Below, piece by piece: positions 1 to 6,996 of a DNA stretch of 18,889 nt; within the stretch, counting starts at the first letter, position 1, and the number at the start of each line of letters is the position of its first letter. The DNA lies in the NCBI GenBank assembly GCA_040752255.1, contig JBFMFD010000038.1, forward strand, positions 1-18,889, written 5' to 3'. The position numbers were made by a program, and so were the translations under genes. The stretch comes from J051 sp040752255. GTDB lineage: Bacteria; Armatimonadota; Fimbriimonadia; Fimbriimonadales; ATM1. The notes beneath the pieces were generated by a model. It was not told the origin of the DNA and made no database searches. It was given only the letters and a program-made list of their open reading frames with translations.

Positions 1-240
1 CCGGCGGGACGCCGGGGTTACGGCTGCCGGTTTCACTGTGCTTTGTCTCCGGCGGGACGCCGGGGTTACGGCTGCCGGTTTCACTGTGCTTTGCCACCGG
101 CGGGACGCCGGGGTTACGGCTGCCGGTTTCACTGTGCTTTGTCTCCGGCGGGACGCCGGGGTTACGGCTGCCGGTTTCACTGTGCTTTGCCACCGGCGGG
201 ACGCCGGGGTTACGGCTGCCGGTGTCACTGTGGCTTGCCA
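1..240. repeat. 48-bp GC-rich tandem repeat array (5 units, left edge cut by window)
   Basis: Five head-to-tail 48-bp units start at 1, 49, 97, 145 and 193. Each begins with a perfect 6-bp hairpin, CCGGCG-GGA-CGCCGG, followed by a GGTTACGGCTGCCGG block and a TTTCACTGTGCTTTG tail. Units 1-4 are identical except for the last three bases, which alternate TCT, CCA, TCT, CCA, so the higher-order period is 96 bp. Unit 5 has two changes near its end. Because 48 is a multiple of three, several frames stay open across the array, and these open frames are not evidence of coding. The array may extend left beyond the window. Its function is unknown. The structure suggests a transcribed hairpin-rich intergenic repeat or a recently amplified minisatellite. 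Confidence 0.95.
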
Positions 241-295
241 CCGGCGGGGCGCCGGTGTTACGGCTGCCGGTGTTACGGCTGCCGGTGTTAGGGTT
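241..295. repeat. degenerate sixth unit passing into 15-bp tandem repeats
   Basis: A sixth copy starts at 241 with CCGGCGGGGCGCCGG and then breaks into three 15-bp units of GCCGGTGTTACGGCT at 251, 266 and 281, the last one diverged. These small repeats are built from the middle block of the 48-bp unit, so this looks like slippage at the array edge. Confidence 0.85.
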
Positions 296-440
296 GCCTG
301 GGGTTGGGTGCTCTGGGCCAGCCATCTCTCCCAAGCATTTTTACCCAGGCGAAGCCCGAACTATTGGCTGGGAGGGGTGAGGATCGGCTCGGCGCACCCC
401 CAAGAGAATAAGGGTGGTGCGATGAGGAGCGGCTCCCCGC
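296..440. other. intergenic, nothing recognised
   Basis: This stretch lies between the repeat array and the first candidate start of rpsU. I see no convincing gene, tRNA or terminator. A purine-rich GATGAGGAG at 421-429 could serve as a ribosome binding site for a GTG start at 441, although the 11-nt spacing is long. Confidence 0.5.
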
Positions 441-743
441 GTGAGCGTTGCCGACGAGCTGGACGAACCAGACGCGCCGTTGGAGCCTGCACGGGTGGGC
501 CTCTCGGAACCGCCTCCGGCAGCCGATGGGGTAGAATGGGTGCCGGTGGCGGGTCCGCCGCCGATGGAGAGACAAGAGTTGGTCGAAGTTACGGTACAGC
601 CGAACGAGAGCATTGACAACGCGCTGAAGCGCTTCAACCAGAAGGTCCAGCAGGCCGGGGTTCTCCGACGCCTGAAGGAAAAGGCCTACTATGAGAAGCC
701 GAGCGAGCAGCGACGGCGGCGAAGCCGACGTCCTATGCGCTAA
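441..743 (+). CDS. rpsU: 30S ribosomal protein bS21
   Basis: Small, very basic ribosomal protein of the 30S subunit that sits near the anti-Shine-Dalgarno end of 16S rRNA and helps initiation. The bS21 signature is clear from residue 42 on: VEVTVQPNESIDNALKRFNQ, then KVQQAGVLRRLKEKAYYEKPSEQRRRR and an arginine-rich tail. The start is uncertain. The GTG at 441 gives 100 aa with an acidic, proline-rich extension of about 40 residues and a distant GAGGAG. A GTG at 546 lies 8 nt after a TAGAAT box (65 aa), and the ATG at 564 gives the usual family length (59 aa). The longest form is listed because bS18 in the same window also has an acidic N-terminal extension, but the short forms are equally possible. 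Identity is secure and the 5' end is not. Confidence 0.85.
   Translation: MSVADELDEPDAPLEPARVGLSEPPPAADGVEWVPVAGPPPMERQELVEVTVQPNESIDNALKRFNQKVQQAGVLRRLKEKAYYEKPSEQRRRRSRRPMR
532..537 (+). promoter_or_regulatory. possible -10 element (TAGAAT) for a short, leaderless rpsU start
   Basis: TAGAAT ends 8 nt before an in-frame GTG at 546. The same hexamer-to-start spacing is seen before several other genes in this window. If it is used, rpsU would start at 546 (65 codons) and the upstream 35 codons would be untranslated. There is no clear -35. Confidence 0.35.
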
Positions 744-784
744 GCGAGCGCGAGGCTCGCCCTCCGCCGGAGTGGGGGCAACTC

Positions 785-2329
785 ATGAGCAACTCCAGAA
801 TCGAACGAACTTCCTGGTGGCGGGCGCTCCCCCGATGGCGAGCGCCTGAGGCGCTCCGCTGGACGGTCGGCATTCTCGGCTCGGCGGTCGTCATCGCTCT
901 CTTGCTTCTTGCGCACGCGATTCCTCCGTTCCACGCGCCGACGTTTGCCGCTGCTACTGCGCTTTCCGCTCTGGGTCTGGCGCTCGCTGTGCTGCACGTG
1001 CAGAAGTACCCAATCGAGGGGCTTGCGCCTGCGACGGTGCTGCGAATCCTCCTGGTCACCTCGATCCTCGCGGTTGGCGGCTTGCAGATCGTGGCGAAGG
1101 CGCTCAGCCTGTCGAGCGATACGTTCGCGCCAACCGCCTACCTGCTGCTCACGCCGTTGATCGCGATGGGCTTGCTGATCGGCGCGTTGCTTGGCCCGAG
1201 GATGGCGCTCTTTTCCACGGCGTTGCCCTCTTTGGCGCTCGGGTTCACGGGAGCGGTGGATCCGCTGATTCTTTGGACGGGGTGGCTCACGGCGGGGTTT
1301 GCGGCTCATGCGGTTACTCCGTTGCGCCAGCGCTCCGATGTTTTGCGCGCGGCTCAGATCACGGTAGTAACCGCCGCGGTCGTCGCGTCCGCGTCGGCGT
1401 GGTACTCCGGTGGCGCGCCTGCACAGGTTGCGCTGGCTGCGGGCTGGGCTGCGATTGCGGGCTTCGTGGCGACGTGTTTGTTCTGGCTGACGATTGCGCT
1501 GTTCGAGAGGGCGTTCGCCCTCGTTTCGGACTGGACGCTTCACGAACTGTGCAGCCCGGAGCAGCCGCTTTTGCGCGAGTTGTTGATGCGGGCGCCGGGA
1601 ACCTATGCGCACAGCGTCATGGTGGGGAACCTCGCGGAGCAGGCTGCCGCGGCGATCGGCGCAAACGCTCTCCTGTGCCGAACGATGGCGTATTATCACG
1701 ACATCGGAAAGATGAATCGCCCCGACTTCTTCATCGAGAACAACCGCGGCGAGAACCCTCACGAGCGCCTCTCGCCGTCGCTGAGCGCGCGCGTCATCGA
1801 GGCGCACGTGCGCGACGGGCTGGAACTGGCTCGGATGCACAAAATGCCGCAGCCGATTCTCGACGCAATCGAGCAGCACCACGGCACCAGCCTCATCACG
1901 TATTTCTTCCACAAAGCAACCCAGGCGGGCAACGAGAAAGACCCTGCGGTCGAGCAGCACTATCGCTATGCCGGCCCTCGCCCCAAGACCAAGGAGACGG
2001 CCATCCTGATGCTCGCCGACCGCGTCGAGGCCGCCGCGCGCACTTCGAAGAAGCAGAACCCGGGCCGCTTGCGGGCGCTCATCTGGGAGATCGTGCAAGA
2101 TGTGCGCGACGATGGGCAGTTGGACGACTCAGAGCTGCACTTCCGAGACCTGCAGACGATCGTGGACTCCTTCGTGACGACGCTGGGCGCATTGAGCCAC
2201 GAGCGGCTGCCCTATCCGACGGACCAAGGTGAGAGCGTACTTGTCGAAGCACAGAATCCAAACGATGAACAGGACGACGCGGAGGCCGCGAGCGCGGCGA
2301 ATCCGCATGGCTTTGGAAGCGATGCTTGA
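785..2329 (+). CDS. multi-pass membrane HD-domain phosphohydrolase, PgpH/YqfF-like
   Basis: Probable membrane-anchored phosphodiesterase of the 7TM-HD family. The best-known members (PgpH) hydrolyse the second messenger c-di-AMP. About the first 240 residues form several hydrophobic membrane segments. The cytoplasmic HD domain follows, with His276 (GTYAHSV), the His305-Asp306 pair (YYHDIGKMNRPDFFIEN) and His365-His366 (EQHHGT), which are the metal-binding positions of this family. At 514 aa it is shorter than typical PgpH (about 700 aa) and appears to lack the large extracytoplasmic sensor domain before the membrane region. The ATG at 785 follows a GGAGTGGGGG purine run. Its 3' end overlaps ybeY, and the order HD protein, ybeY, dgkA matches the conserved cluster of Bacillus and relatives, although phoH is absent here. 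The substrate is inferred. Confidence 0.88.
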   Translation: MSNSRIERTSWWRALPRWRAPEALRWTVGILGSAVVIALLLLAHAIPPFHAPTFAAATALSALGLALAVLHVQKYPIEGLAPATVLRILLVTSILAVGGLQIVAKALSLSSDTFAPTAYLLLTPLIAMGLLIGALLGPRMALFSTALPSLALGFTGAVDPLILWTGWLTAGFAAHAVTPLRQRSDVLRAAQITVVTAAVVASASAWYSGGAPAQVALAAGWAAIAGFVATCLFWLTIALFERAFALVSDWTLHELCSPEQPLLRELLMRAPGTYAHSVMVGNLAEQAAAAIGANALLCRTMAYYHDIGKMNRPDFFIENNRGENPHERLSPSLSARVIEAHVRDGLELARMHKMPQPILDAIEQHHGTSLITYFFHKATQAGNEKDPAVEQHYRYAGPRPKTKETAILMLADRVEAAARTSKKQNPGRLRALIWEIVQDVRDDGQLDDSELHFRDLQTIVDSFVTTLGALSHERLPYPTDQGESVLVEAQNPNDEQDDAEAASAANPHGFGSDA

Positions 2330-2711
2330 GGCAGAAGACCACCCTCCGTCACACATAACGGTCGTTTTCGCGGACCGCGCTGAGGTGCGCCGCCTGAACC
2401 GCCTGTTCCGAGGTGAGAGCCGCGCGACCGATGTGCTTTCCTTCCCCGCAGGCGAGGGGCCCGAGCCAGAAGAGCAAGAGCACCTGGGGGACATCGTCAT
2501 CTGTCTGCCGATCGCAGCAGACCAAGCGAAGGAGCACGGCACTTCCGTCGAGACCGAGTGCGCCTGCCTTGCGGTGCACGGGGGGCTGCACCTGTTGGGC
2601 TATTCGCACGACACGCGGGAGAAGTACGACGCGATGATGCGCCGAACGCTGAAGGCAGTTCGAGCAGCCGGCCTTCGACCGTCACCAAACTGGGAGTCGC
2701 TACCTCACTAA
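2265..2711 (+). CDS. ybeY: endoribonuclease YbeY (16S rRNA maturation)
   Basis: Single-strand metal-dependent endoribonuclease involved in 16S rRNA 3'-end maturation and 70S ribosome quality control. The UPF0054 signature is present as HGGLHLLGYSHD, giving zinc-ligand histidines at about residues 105, 109 and 115. A second family motif, RATDVLSFP, lies near residue 53. The length of 148 aa from the ATG at 2265 is normal. An upstream GTG at 2229 would add 12 residues that do not resemble the family. The start lies 65 nt inside the end of the preceding HD gene, so translation is probably coupled. The stop TAA overlaps the ATG of the next gene by one base. Confidence 0.93.
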   Translation: MNRTTRRPRARRIRMALEAMLEAEDHPPSHITVVFADRAEVRRLNRLFRGESRATDVLSFPAGEGPEPEEQEHLGDIVICLPIAADQAKEHGTSVETECACLAVHGGLHLLGYSHDTREKYDAMMRRTLKAVRAAGLRPSPNWESLPH

Positions 2712-3418
2712 TGGCACGCGACCTCTTCCGCCCGTTCGTCATCGCCGTGAACGGCGTTGTGTATGCCTTTCGAACGCAGCGGCATATGCGCGTGCATCTC
2801 TATGTTGTCGTGCTTGTGCTGCTGATGGGCGTGTACTTCAACCTTCGCGTTCGCGACCTGCTGGTTCTGCTGTTCATGATCAGTTTTGTCCTCGTCGCAG
2901 AGATGTTCAACTCGGCGATCGAGGCGGTTGTGGACATGGTTCAGCCGAAATACCATCCGCTCGCGAAGATGGCGAAGGACATGGCGGCCGGCGGCGTGCT
3001 CATCACGTCGGTGACTGCGATGACCGCGGCGCTCTTGCTGTTGCTTGGCGAGGGGCGCTGGCAGGACATCAAGTTACAACTGTCGTCGCCGGATGTTGAC
3101 CAGCACATCATTCCAAAGATGGTGCTGGGCGCGCTCGTTCTGTTCATACTCGTTGTTGTCGGCAAGGGCTTGGGCAAGCGCGGACAAGTGCTGCGAGGCG
3201 GCTTGGTTAGCGGCCACGCCGCGTTCGGTTTCTTCCTCGCCGGGGCGATCGTGTTCCTGTCGGGGAACCTCGTCGTGTCGGGCATCGGCGTCTTTCTCGC
3301 GGCGATGATTGCGCAAAGCCGGTACGAGACGAAGGTTCACTCGCTGTTCGAGTTGTGCTTCGGCGCAACGCTCGGTATCTTGCTTGCGGTCTTCCTCTTC
3401 GGGGTGACGGGACGATGA
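2711..3418 (+). CDS. DgkA-type lipid kinase fused to a PAP2-like phosphatase domain
   Basis: The first ~115 residues are a small integral-membrane diacylglycerol/undecaprenol kinase. They carry EMFNSAIEAVVDMV (Glu64, Glu71) and YHPLAKMAKDMAAGGVL, the DgkA active-site signature. From about residue 135 a second membrane domain carries a PAP2-type signature: KGLGKRG, SGHAAFGFF (167-175), and SRYETKVHSLFE with Ser203, Arg204 and His210, fitting the SRx5H motif with Glu rather than Asp four residues later. Known members of the two families phosphorylate and dephosphorylate lipid carriers. Joining them suggests undecaprenol/undecaprenyl phosphate recycling at the inner membrane. The ATG overlaps the ybeY stop (TAATG), and the frame stays open upstream but only over ybeY. 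Confidence 0.85.
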   Translation: MARDLFRPFVIAVNGVVYAFRTQRHMRVHLYVVVLVLLMGVYFNLRVRDLLVLLFMISFVLVAEMFNSAIEAVVDMVQPKYHPLAKMAKDMAAGGVLITSVTAMTAALLLLLGEGRWQDIKLQLSSPDVDQHIIPKMVLGALVLFILVVVGKGLGKRGQVLRGGLVSGHAAFGFFLAGAIVFLSGNLVVSGIGVFLAAMIAQSRYETKVHSLFELCFGATLGILLAVFLFGVTGR

Positions 3419-4779
3419 TGGGAGGTACAGCGGCGGTAAGTGCGGTTACGCTGAGCATGACGCTCGACGAAGGCTGGGTCGCGCTCGGCGTGGTGCTCTT
3501 CCTGCTTCTGGTCAACGGGCTTGTGCACCTCGCCGAGGGCGCCCTTGCCGGCCTGAAGCGCTCTCGAATTCGGGTGCTCGCAGAGGAGAAGGATCCGAGT
3601 GCACCTATTCTGCACGCGCTTGCGGACGAGTCGCAGCGTCACCAGGCGACGTGCCACGTGCTTTCGCACCTCTTGCGTGCGGGCATCTTCTGTGCCGCGG
3701 CGTTCAGCGCAGTAGCGTTCAGCGCATCTATTCTGCCGGAGGGGAACGGCTTCGGTGTTGCGCTGGTTGTAATCGCGACCGTGGTTCTGCTCGCTGTGGT
3801 AAACGTTGCCGTTTTTGAATTGCCGCTTCGTGGGTACGGGCGCATGCACGCGGAGACTTGGGCGCTTCGACTTCGGCTGTTCCTGTTGTTTGCGCGTGGA
3901 ATCGCTTATCCGTTCGTGCTGCTTGCCGAAGGGGTCGGCGGCTTCTTCGCCGGGCGCCTCAGAACAGAGCCGCTGTTCTCCGCGCCGGTTCTTACGGAGG
4001 ATGACCTACGTGAGATGGTGGAGAGCATCAACCCTGCGAGCGGCTTCGTCGAAGACGAGCGAGAGATGATTCACTCCATCATCGAATTCGGCGATACCGT
4101 CGCTCGCGAGGTCATGACTCCGAGGACCGACGTGCACGCCGTCGAGGTGAACGCCTCGATTCGAGAGGTGGCCGAGGTCATCCGAGCCAGCGGGCACACG
4201 CGCATCCCGGTCTATCACGAAACAGTTGACGACATCGTAGGCATCGTTCATGCGAAGGACATCCTCGCTGCTTTGGCGAACGGCAACGGCGCGCGACTCT
4301 CCGACCTCATGCGCCCCGCGCTCTTCATCCCGGAGAGCAAGAGCCTGCAGCAACTGCTCGCCGAATTCCGCAGCGGGAAGACGCAGATGGCGGTCGTTCA
4401 AGACGAGTTTGGCGGAACGGCAGGCGTCGTGACCATCGAGGATCTGGTCGAGGAGATCGTCGGCGAAATCGTGGACGAATACGACGAAGAGGAACCCGAG
4501 GTCATCCAACTTCCGGACGGTCGGTTCTCCGTGGACGGAAGGATGAACCTCGACGATCTGAACGGCGAAATCGGTCTTTCGATCCACAGCGAGGAGTACG
4601 ATACGGTCGGTGGTTTCGTGTTCGGATTGTTCGGCAGGCAGCCGCAACAGGGAGAATCGGTGGTATGGGAGGGCTGGCGCCTGGTCGTCGAGGACACGGA
4701 CGGCCGCCGCGTGCGAAGGGTCATCGTCGAGCAGCTGCCCCAAGAAGAGGAAAGCGAGGTTGCCGGTAGAGTTCCTTGA
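3415..4779 (+). CDS. CNNM/CBS-domain membrane protein (CorC/HlyC-like)
   Basis: Membrane protein of the hemolysin-C/CorC/CNNM group, associated with magnesium or other cation transport. Residues 1-200 are a DUF21-type membrane domain with four likely segments. A CBS pair follows, beginning with EVMTPRTDVHAV near residue 233 and including GHTRIPVYHETVDDIVGIVHAKDIL and MAVVQDEFGGTAGVVTIEDLVEEIVGEI. The C-terminal CorC_HlyC domain (VDGRMNLDDLNGEIGL, YDTVGGFVFGLFGRQPQQGE) is complete. The length of 454 aa is typical. ATG 3415 overlaps the stop of the DgkA-PAP2 gene (ATGA), so the two are probably translationally coupled. Membership in the phosphodiesterase/ybeY/dgkA run is common in other bacteria. 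The transported ion cannot be read from sequence. Confidence 0.92.
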   Translation: MMGGTAAVSAVTLSMTLDEGWVALGVVLFLLLVNGLVHLAEGALAGLKRSRIRVLAEEKDPSAPILHALADESQRHQATCHVLSHLLRAGIFCAAAFSAVAFSASILPEGNGFGVALVVIATVVLLAVVNVAVFELPLRGYGRMHAETWALRLRLFLLFARGIAYPFVLLAEGVGGFFAGRLRTEPLFSAPVLTEDDLREMVESINPASGFVEDEREMIHSIIEFGDTVAREVMTPRTDVHAVEVNASIREVAEVIRASGHTRIPVYHETVDDIVGIVHAKDILAALANGNGARLSDLMRPALFIPESKSLQQLLAEFRSGKTQMAVVQDEFGGTAGVVTIEDLVEEIVGEIVDEYDEEEPEVIQLPDGRFSVDGRMNLDDLNGEIGLSIHSEEYDTVGGFVFGLFGRQPQQGESVVWEGWRLVVEDTDGRRVRRVIVEQLPQEEESEVAGRVP

Positions 4780-5812
4780 GATTGATGGAGCGCACGGTGA
4801 AGGCGGAGGCTCCATCGTTCGCACGGCGCTCGCGCTGTCTGCGCTGACGGGACAGGCGGTCCGAATCGCCAACGTTCGCGGCGGGCTTCAGCGCCCAGGC
4901 GTGAACCCTGTTGACCTCGCGCTGCTGCGCATCTTCTCTCACTGCACGGACGCGGTGTTTAGAGGGGAGTTGGGCGACGCGGAGATTCTCTTCCAGCCGC
5001 GAGCGGCCCTGCGGCCGTATCGGGGCAACCTCGACATCGGAAAGGTGGCGCGCGTCTCACCGAGCGGCAGCGCAACACTGATTGCGCAAACGCTCTTGGT
5101 TCCGCTTTCGCAAGCAGGGCGCCTCAGCGGGTTCCGACTTCGCGGCGGCACGCACGTTCCGTACGCGCCGACGCACGAGTATCTCGAGATGGTTACACTT
5201 CCCGCGCTCGCGGAGGTCGGCGTAGGCGCATGGTCTTCCCTCGCCTATGCCGGATACACGAGCGGCGGGGCGGGAGAGATGGAGATGGAGGTCGAGCCGA
5301 GCGCGCTGTGCGGATTCGACTTCTCCGCACCCGGCGAACTGTTGGACGCGAGGGCGGTCGTGGTAACCAGCGAGTTGCCGGAGCACGTCCGGTCGCGCGG
5401 CGTCGAGCGGCTGGAAGCGCTCGCTCGAAGAGACGGCCTCGAGGTCGGCGTCCGTGTGCTCCGGCCGCAATCAGGCGCCCCGGGCGCGGCGGTAACGGTT
5501 ACCGCTCGCCTGGAGCGCGGATTCGGCGGTGGCCAGTCGCTCGGTCAGCGGGGCAAGCCGATGGAGGAGGTCGTTGACGAGGCGTACGCCGGATTCATCG
5601 AGTTTTTGAACAGCGGCTGCGGGGTGGACGCCCACCTTGCCGACCAGTTGGTCCTGCCGGCGGCGCTGTGCCGAGAGCACGCTTCCTTCACGGCGAGCCG
5701 CGTCACGCCGACGCTGGCGACGGTGGTTTGGGTCGTTCGGCAGTTCATCCCGGTCCGGCTGACCTTGCTCGGCCGTGAGAACGAACGGGGCGAGATTCGC
5801 GTAGAACCCTGA
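4760..5812 (+). CDS. rtcA: RNA 3'-terminal phosphate cyclase family protein (RtcA-like), catalytic His replaced
   Basis: Family role: ATP-dependent conversion of RNA 3'-phosphate ends to 2',3'-cyclic phosphates. The N-terminal motif HGEGGGSIVRTALALSALTG (12-31) and GLQRPGVNPVDLALL match RtcA. RLRGGTHVPYAPTHEYLE and AHLADQLVLPAALC are further family blocks. The length of 350 aa is normal. The start is a TTG at 4760 because the domain begins immediately after it and AGAGGAAAG precedes it at good spacing. It overlaps the end of the CorC-like gene by 20 nt. In the C-terminal active-site segment, families I know read roughly VT-x-H-L-x-T. Here it is VTPTLATVVWVV, which puts Thr318 where the adenylated histidine is expected. 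The protein may therefore be inactive as a cyclase or use different chemistry. The product assignment is firm and the activity is not. Confidence 0.85.
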   Translation: MPVEFLEIDGAHGEGGGSIVRTALALSALTGQAVRIANVRGGLQRPGVNPVDLALLRIFSHCTDAVFRGELGDAEILFQPRAALRPYRGNLDIGKVARVSPSGSATLIAQTLLVPLSQAGRLSGFRLRGGTHVPYAPTHEYLEMVTLPALAEVGVGAWSSLAYAGYTSGGAGEMEMEVEPSALCGFDFSAPGELLDARAVVVTSELPEHVRSRGVERLEALARRDGLEVGVRVLRPQSGAPGAAVTVTARLERGFGGGQSLGQRGKPMEEVVDEAYAGFIEFLNSGCGVDAHLADQLVLPAALCREHASFTASRVTPTLATVVWVVRQFIPVRLTLLGRENERGEIRVEP

Positions 5813-6996
5813 TGAGGCTGAACCCACCGACTCGAGCTGAACGTCTGATGACACGAGTGCCCTTCCTACTTCGCCTGACTCAAGTCGCCGCCCTCGCGCT
5901 GACCGGCGCCGCGCTGCCGTGCCTCGCTCAAACCGAGCCGGAAAAGCGCCACCAAGAGGAGCTGAAGCGGGATGTCGAACTCGGTCAGAAGTACGCGGCG
6001 GAGATTGAAAAGCAGGTTACGCTCTCCGAGGACGCTTCGCTGCTGGAGCGCGTCAACCGCATCGGACAGGAACTGGCGGTCATCAGCCGCGAGCACCACG
6101 TCGTCGCCACATACGGCGACAAGCGGCACAACGTTTTCGAGTACACGTTCAAGGTGGTGCAGGATGAGGACGTCAACGCGTTCTCCATCCCAGGAGGATT
6201 CATCTACATCAACAGCGGGTTGCTCGACTTCGTGCAGTCGGATGACGAGTTGGCGGCGGTCTTAGCGCACGAAATCGCGCACGCAGCGAACCGACACCTC
6301 ATTACGATGAGCCGCCAGCAGGAGCGCACGCAAATCTTCACGCTTCCGGTCGTCATCGCCGCGCTGCTCGCAGGCTCGGTGCGCGACGCGAACCTCGCGC
6401 TCATCGGACAAGACCTGCTGCTGACCGCCTTGACAAGCGGCTGGAGCCAAGAGGCGGAGACGGACGCCGATCGAGCCGCGGTGTATTACATGCTGCAGTC
6501 GAAATATAATCCGGTGGGGCTGCTCACGTTCATGGAGCGGCTTGCCTTTCGCGAGAAGAACAGCCCGCGGTTCGACTGGGGCATTATGCGAACGCACCCG
6601 CCGAGCCGCTTGCGCGCCGAGCGACTGAAGGGGTTGCTGAAGAAGGAAGACGTCCCCATCGAGCGAAGCAAAGTAACGACCGACTTTCGCGTCGCGTACA
6701 AAGTCGTCGAGAGCGGTGTAATCGTGACCCTCGGCAACGAGGAACTGTTCCGCCTCGGGGGCGAAGGCGCAGAAGAGCGCGCAAAACAGGTTATCGAGCC
6801 GCTGAACGAGTTCTTCGATTCTGTTCCCCAGGTGTTCGAACTGTCGGCGAGCGGCGACCGCATCCTCGCGCGAGGCAAGACGATCATCCGTTTCGAGGAC
6901 TCAGACGCGACGGGTGGCGCCTACGCAGCGGCTGCCGCTGCCGAGGCAAGCCTGAAGCGCGCCGTCTATCGCATCGCTTTTCGCATCAATTGGTGA
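5812..6996 (+). CDS. M48-family zinc metalloprotease, exported (BepA/LoiP-like)
   Basis: Periplasmic or surface protease of the M48 family, typically acting in envelope protein quality control. An N-terminal signal peptide is visible (MTRVPFLLRLTQVAALAL..., ending near LAQ). The zinc motif HEIAHAANRH lies at about residue 153 (His153, Glu154, His157), with the third ligand region SQEAETDADRAA near 214. VNAFSIPGGFIYINSGLLD just before the motif is a family hallmark. The 394 aa frame starts at ATG 5812, which overlaps the rtcA stop by one base (TGATG). An internal ATG at 5848 would give a cleaner signal peptide. The 3' end overlaps the convergent ceramidase-like gene by 31 nt. Confidence 0.92.
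   Translation: MRLNPPTRAERLMTRVPFLLRLTQVAALALTGAALPCLAQTEPEKRHQEELKRDVELGQKYAAEIEKQVTLSEDASLLERVNRIGQELAVISREHHVVATYGDKRHNVFEYTFKVVQDEDVNAFSIPGGFIYINSGLLDFVQSDDELAAVLAHEIAHAANRHLITMSRQQERTQIFTLPVVIAALLAGSVRDANLALIGQDLLLTALTSGWSQEAETDADRAAVYYMLQSKYNPVGLLTFMERLAFREKNSPRFDWGIMRTHPPSRLRAERLKGLLKKEDVPIERSKVTTDFRVAYKVVESGVIVTLGNEELFRLGGEGAEERAKQVIEPLNEFFDSVPQVFELSASGDRILARGKTIIRFEDSDATGGAYAAAAAAEASLKRAVYRIAFRINW

Noticed and set aside
1..295. CRISPR array
   Set aside because: There are no unique spacers; the whole 48-bp unit repeats with near identity and there are no cas genes nearby.
38..616. Open frames through the 48-bp repeat (192 aa and 82 aa) as repeat proteins
   Set aside because: The unit length is a multiple of three and several frames stay open. 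The products are Arg/Cys-rich with no signal peptide or sensible start, and the longer one overlaps rpsU in a different frame.
740..2098. 452-aa minus-strand open frame
   Set aside because: It lies antisense to the HD phosphodiesterase gene, with Arg-rich low-complexity translation and no domain; a GC-rich shadow.
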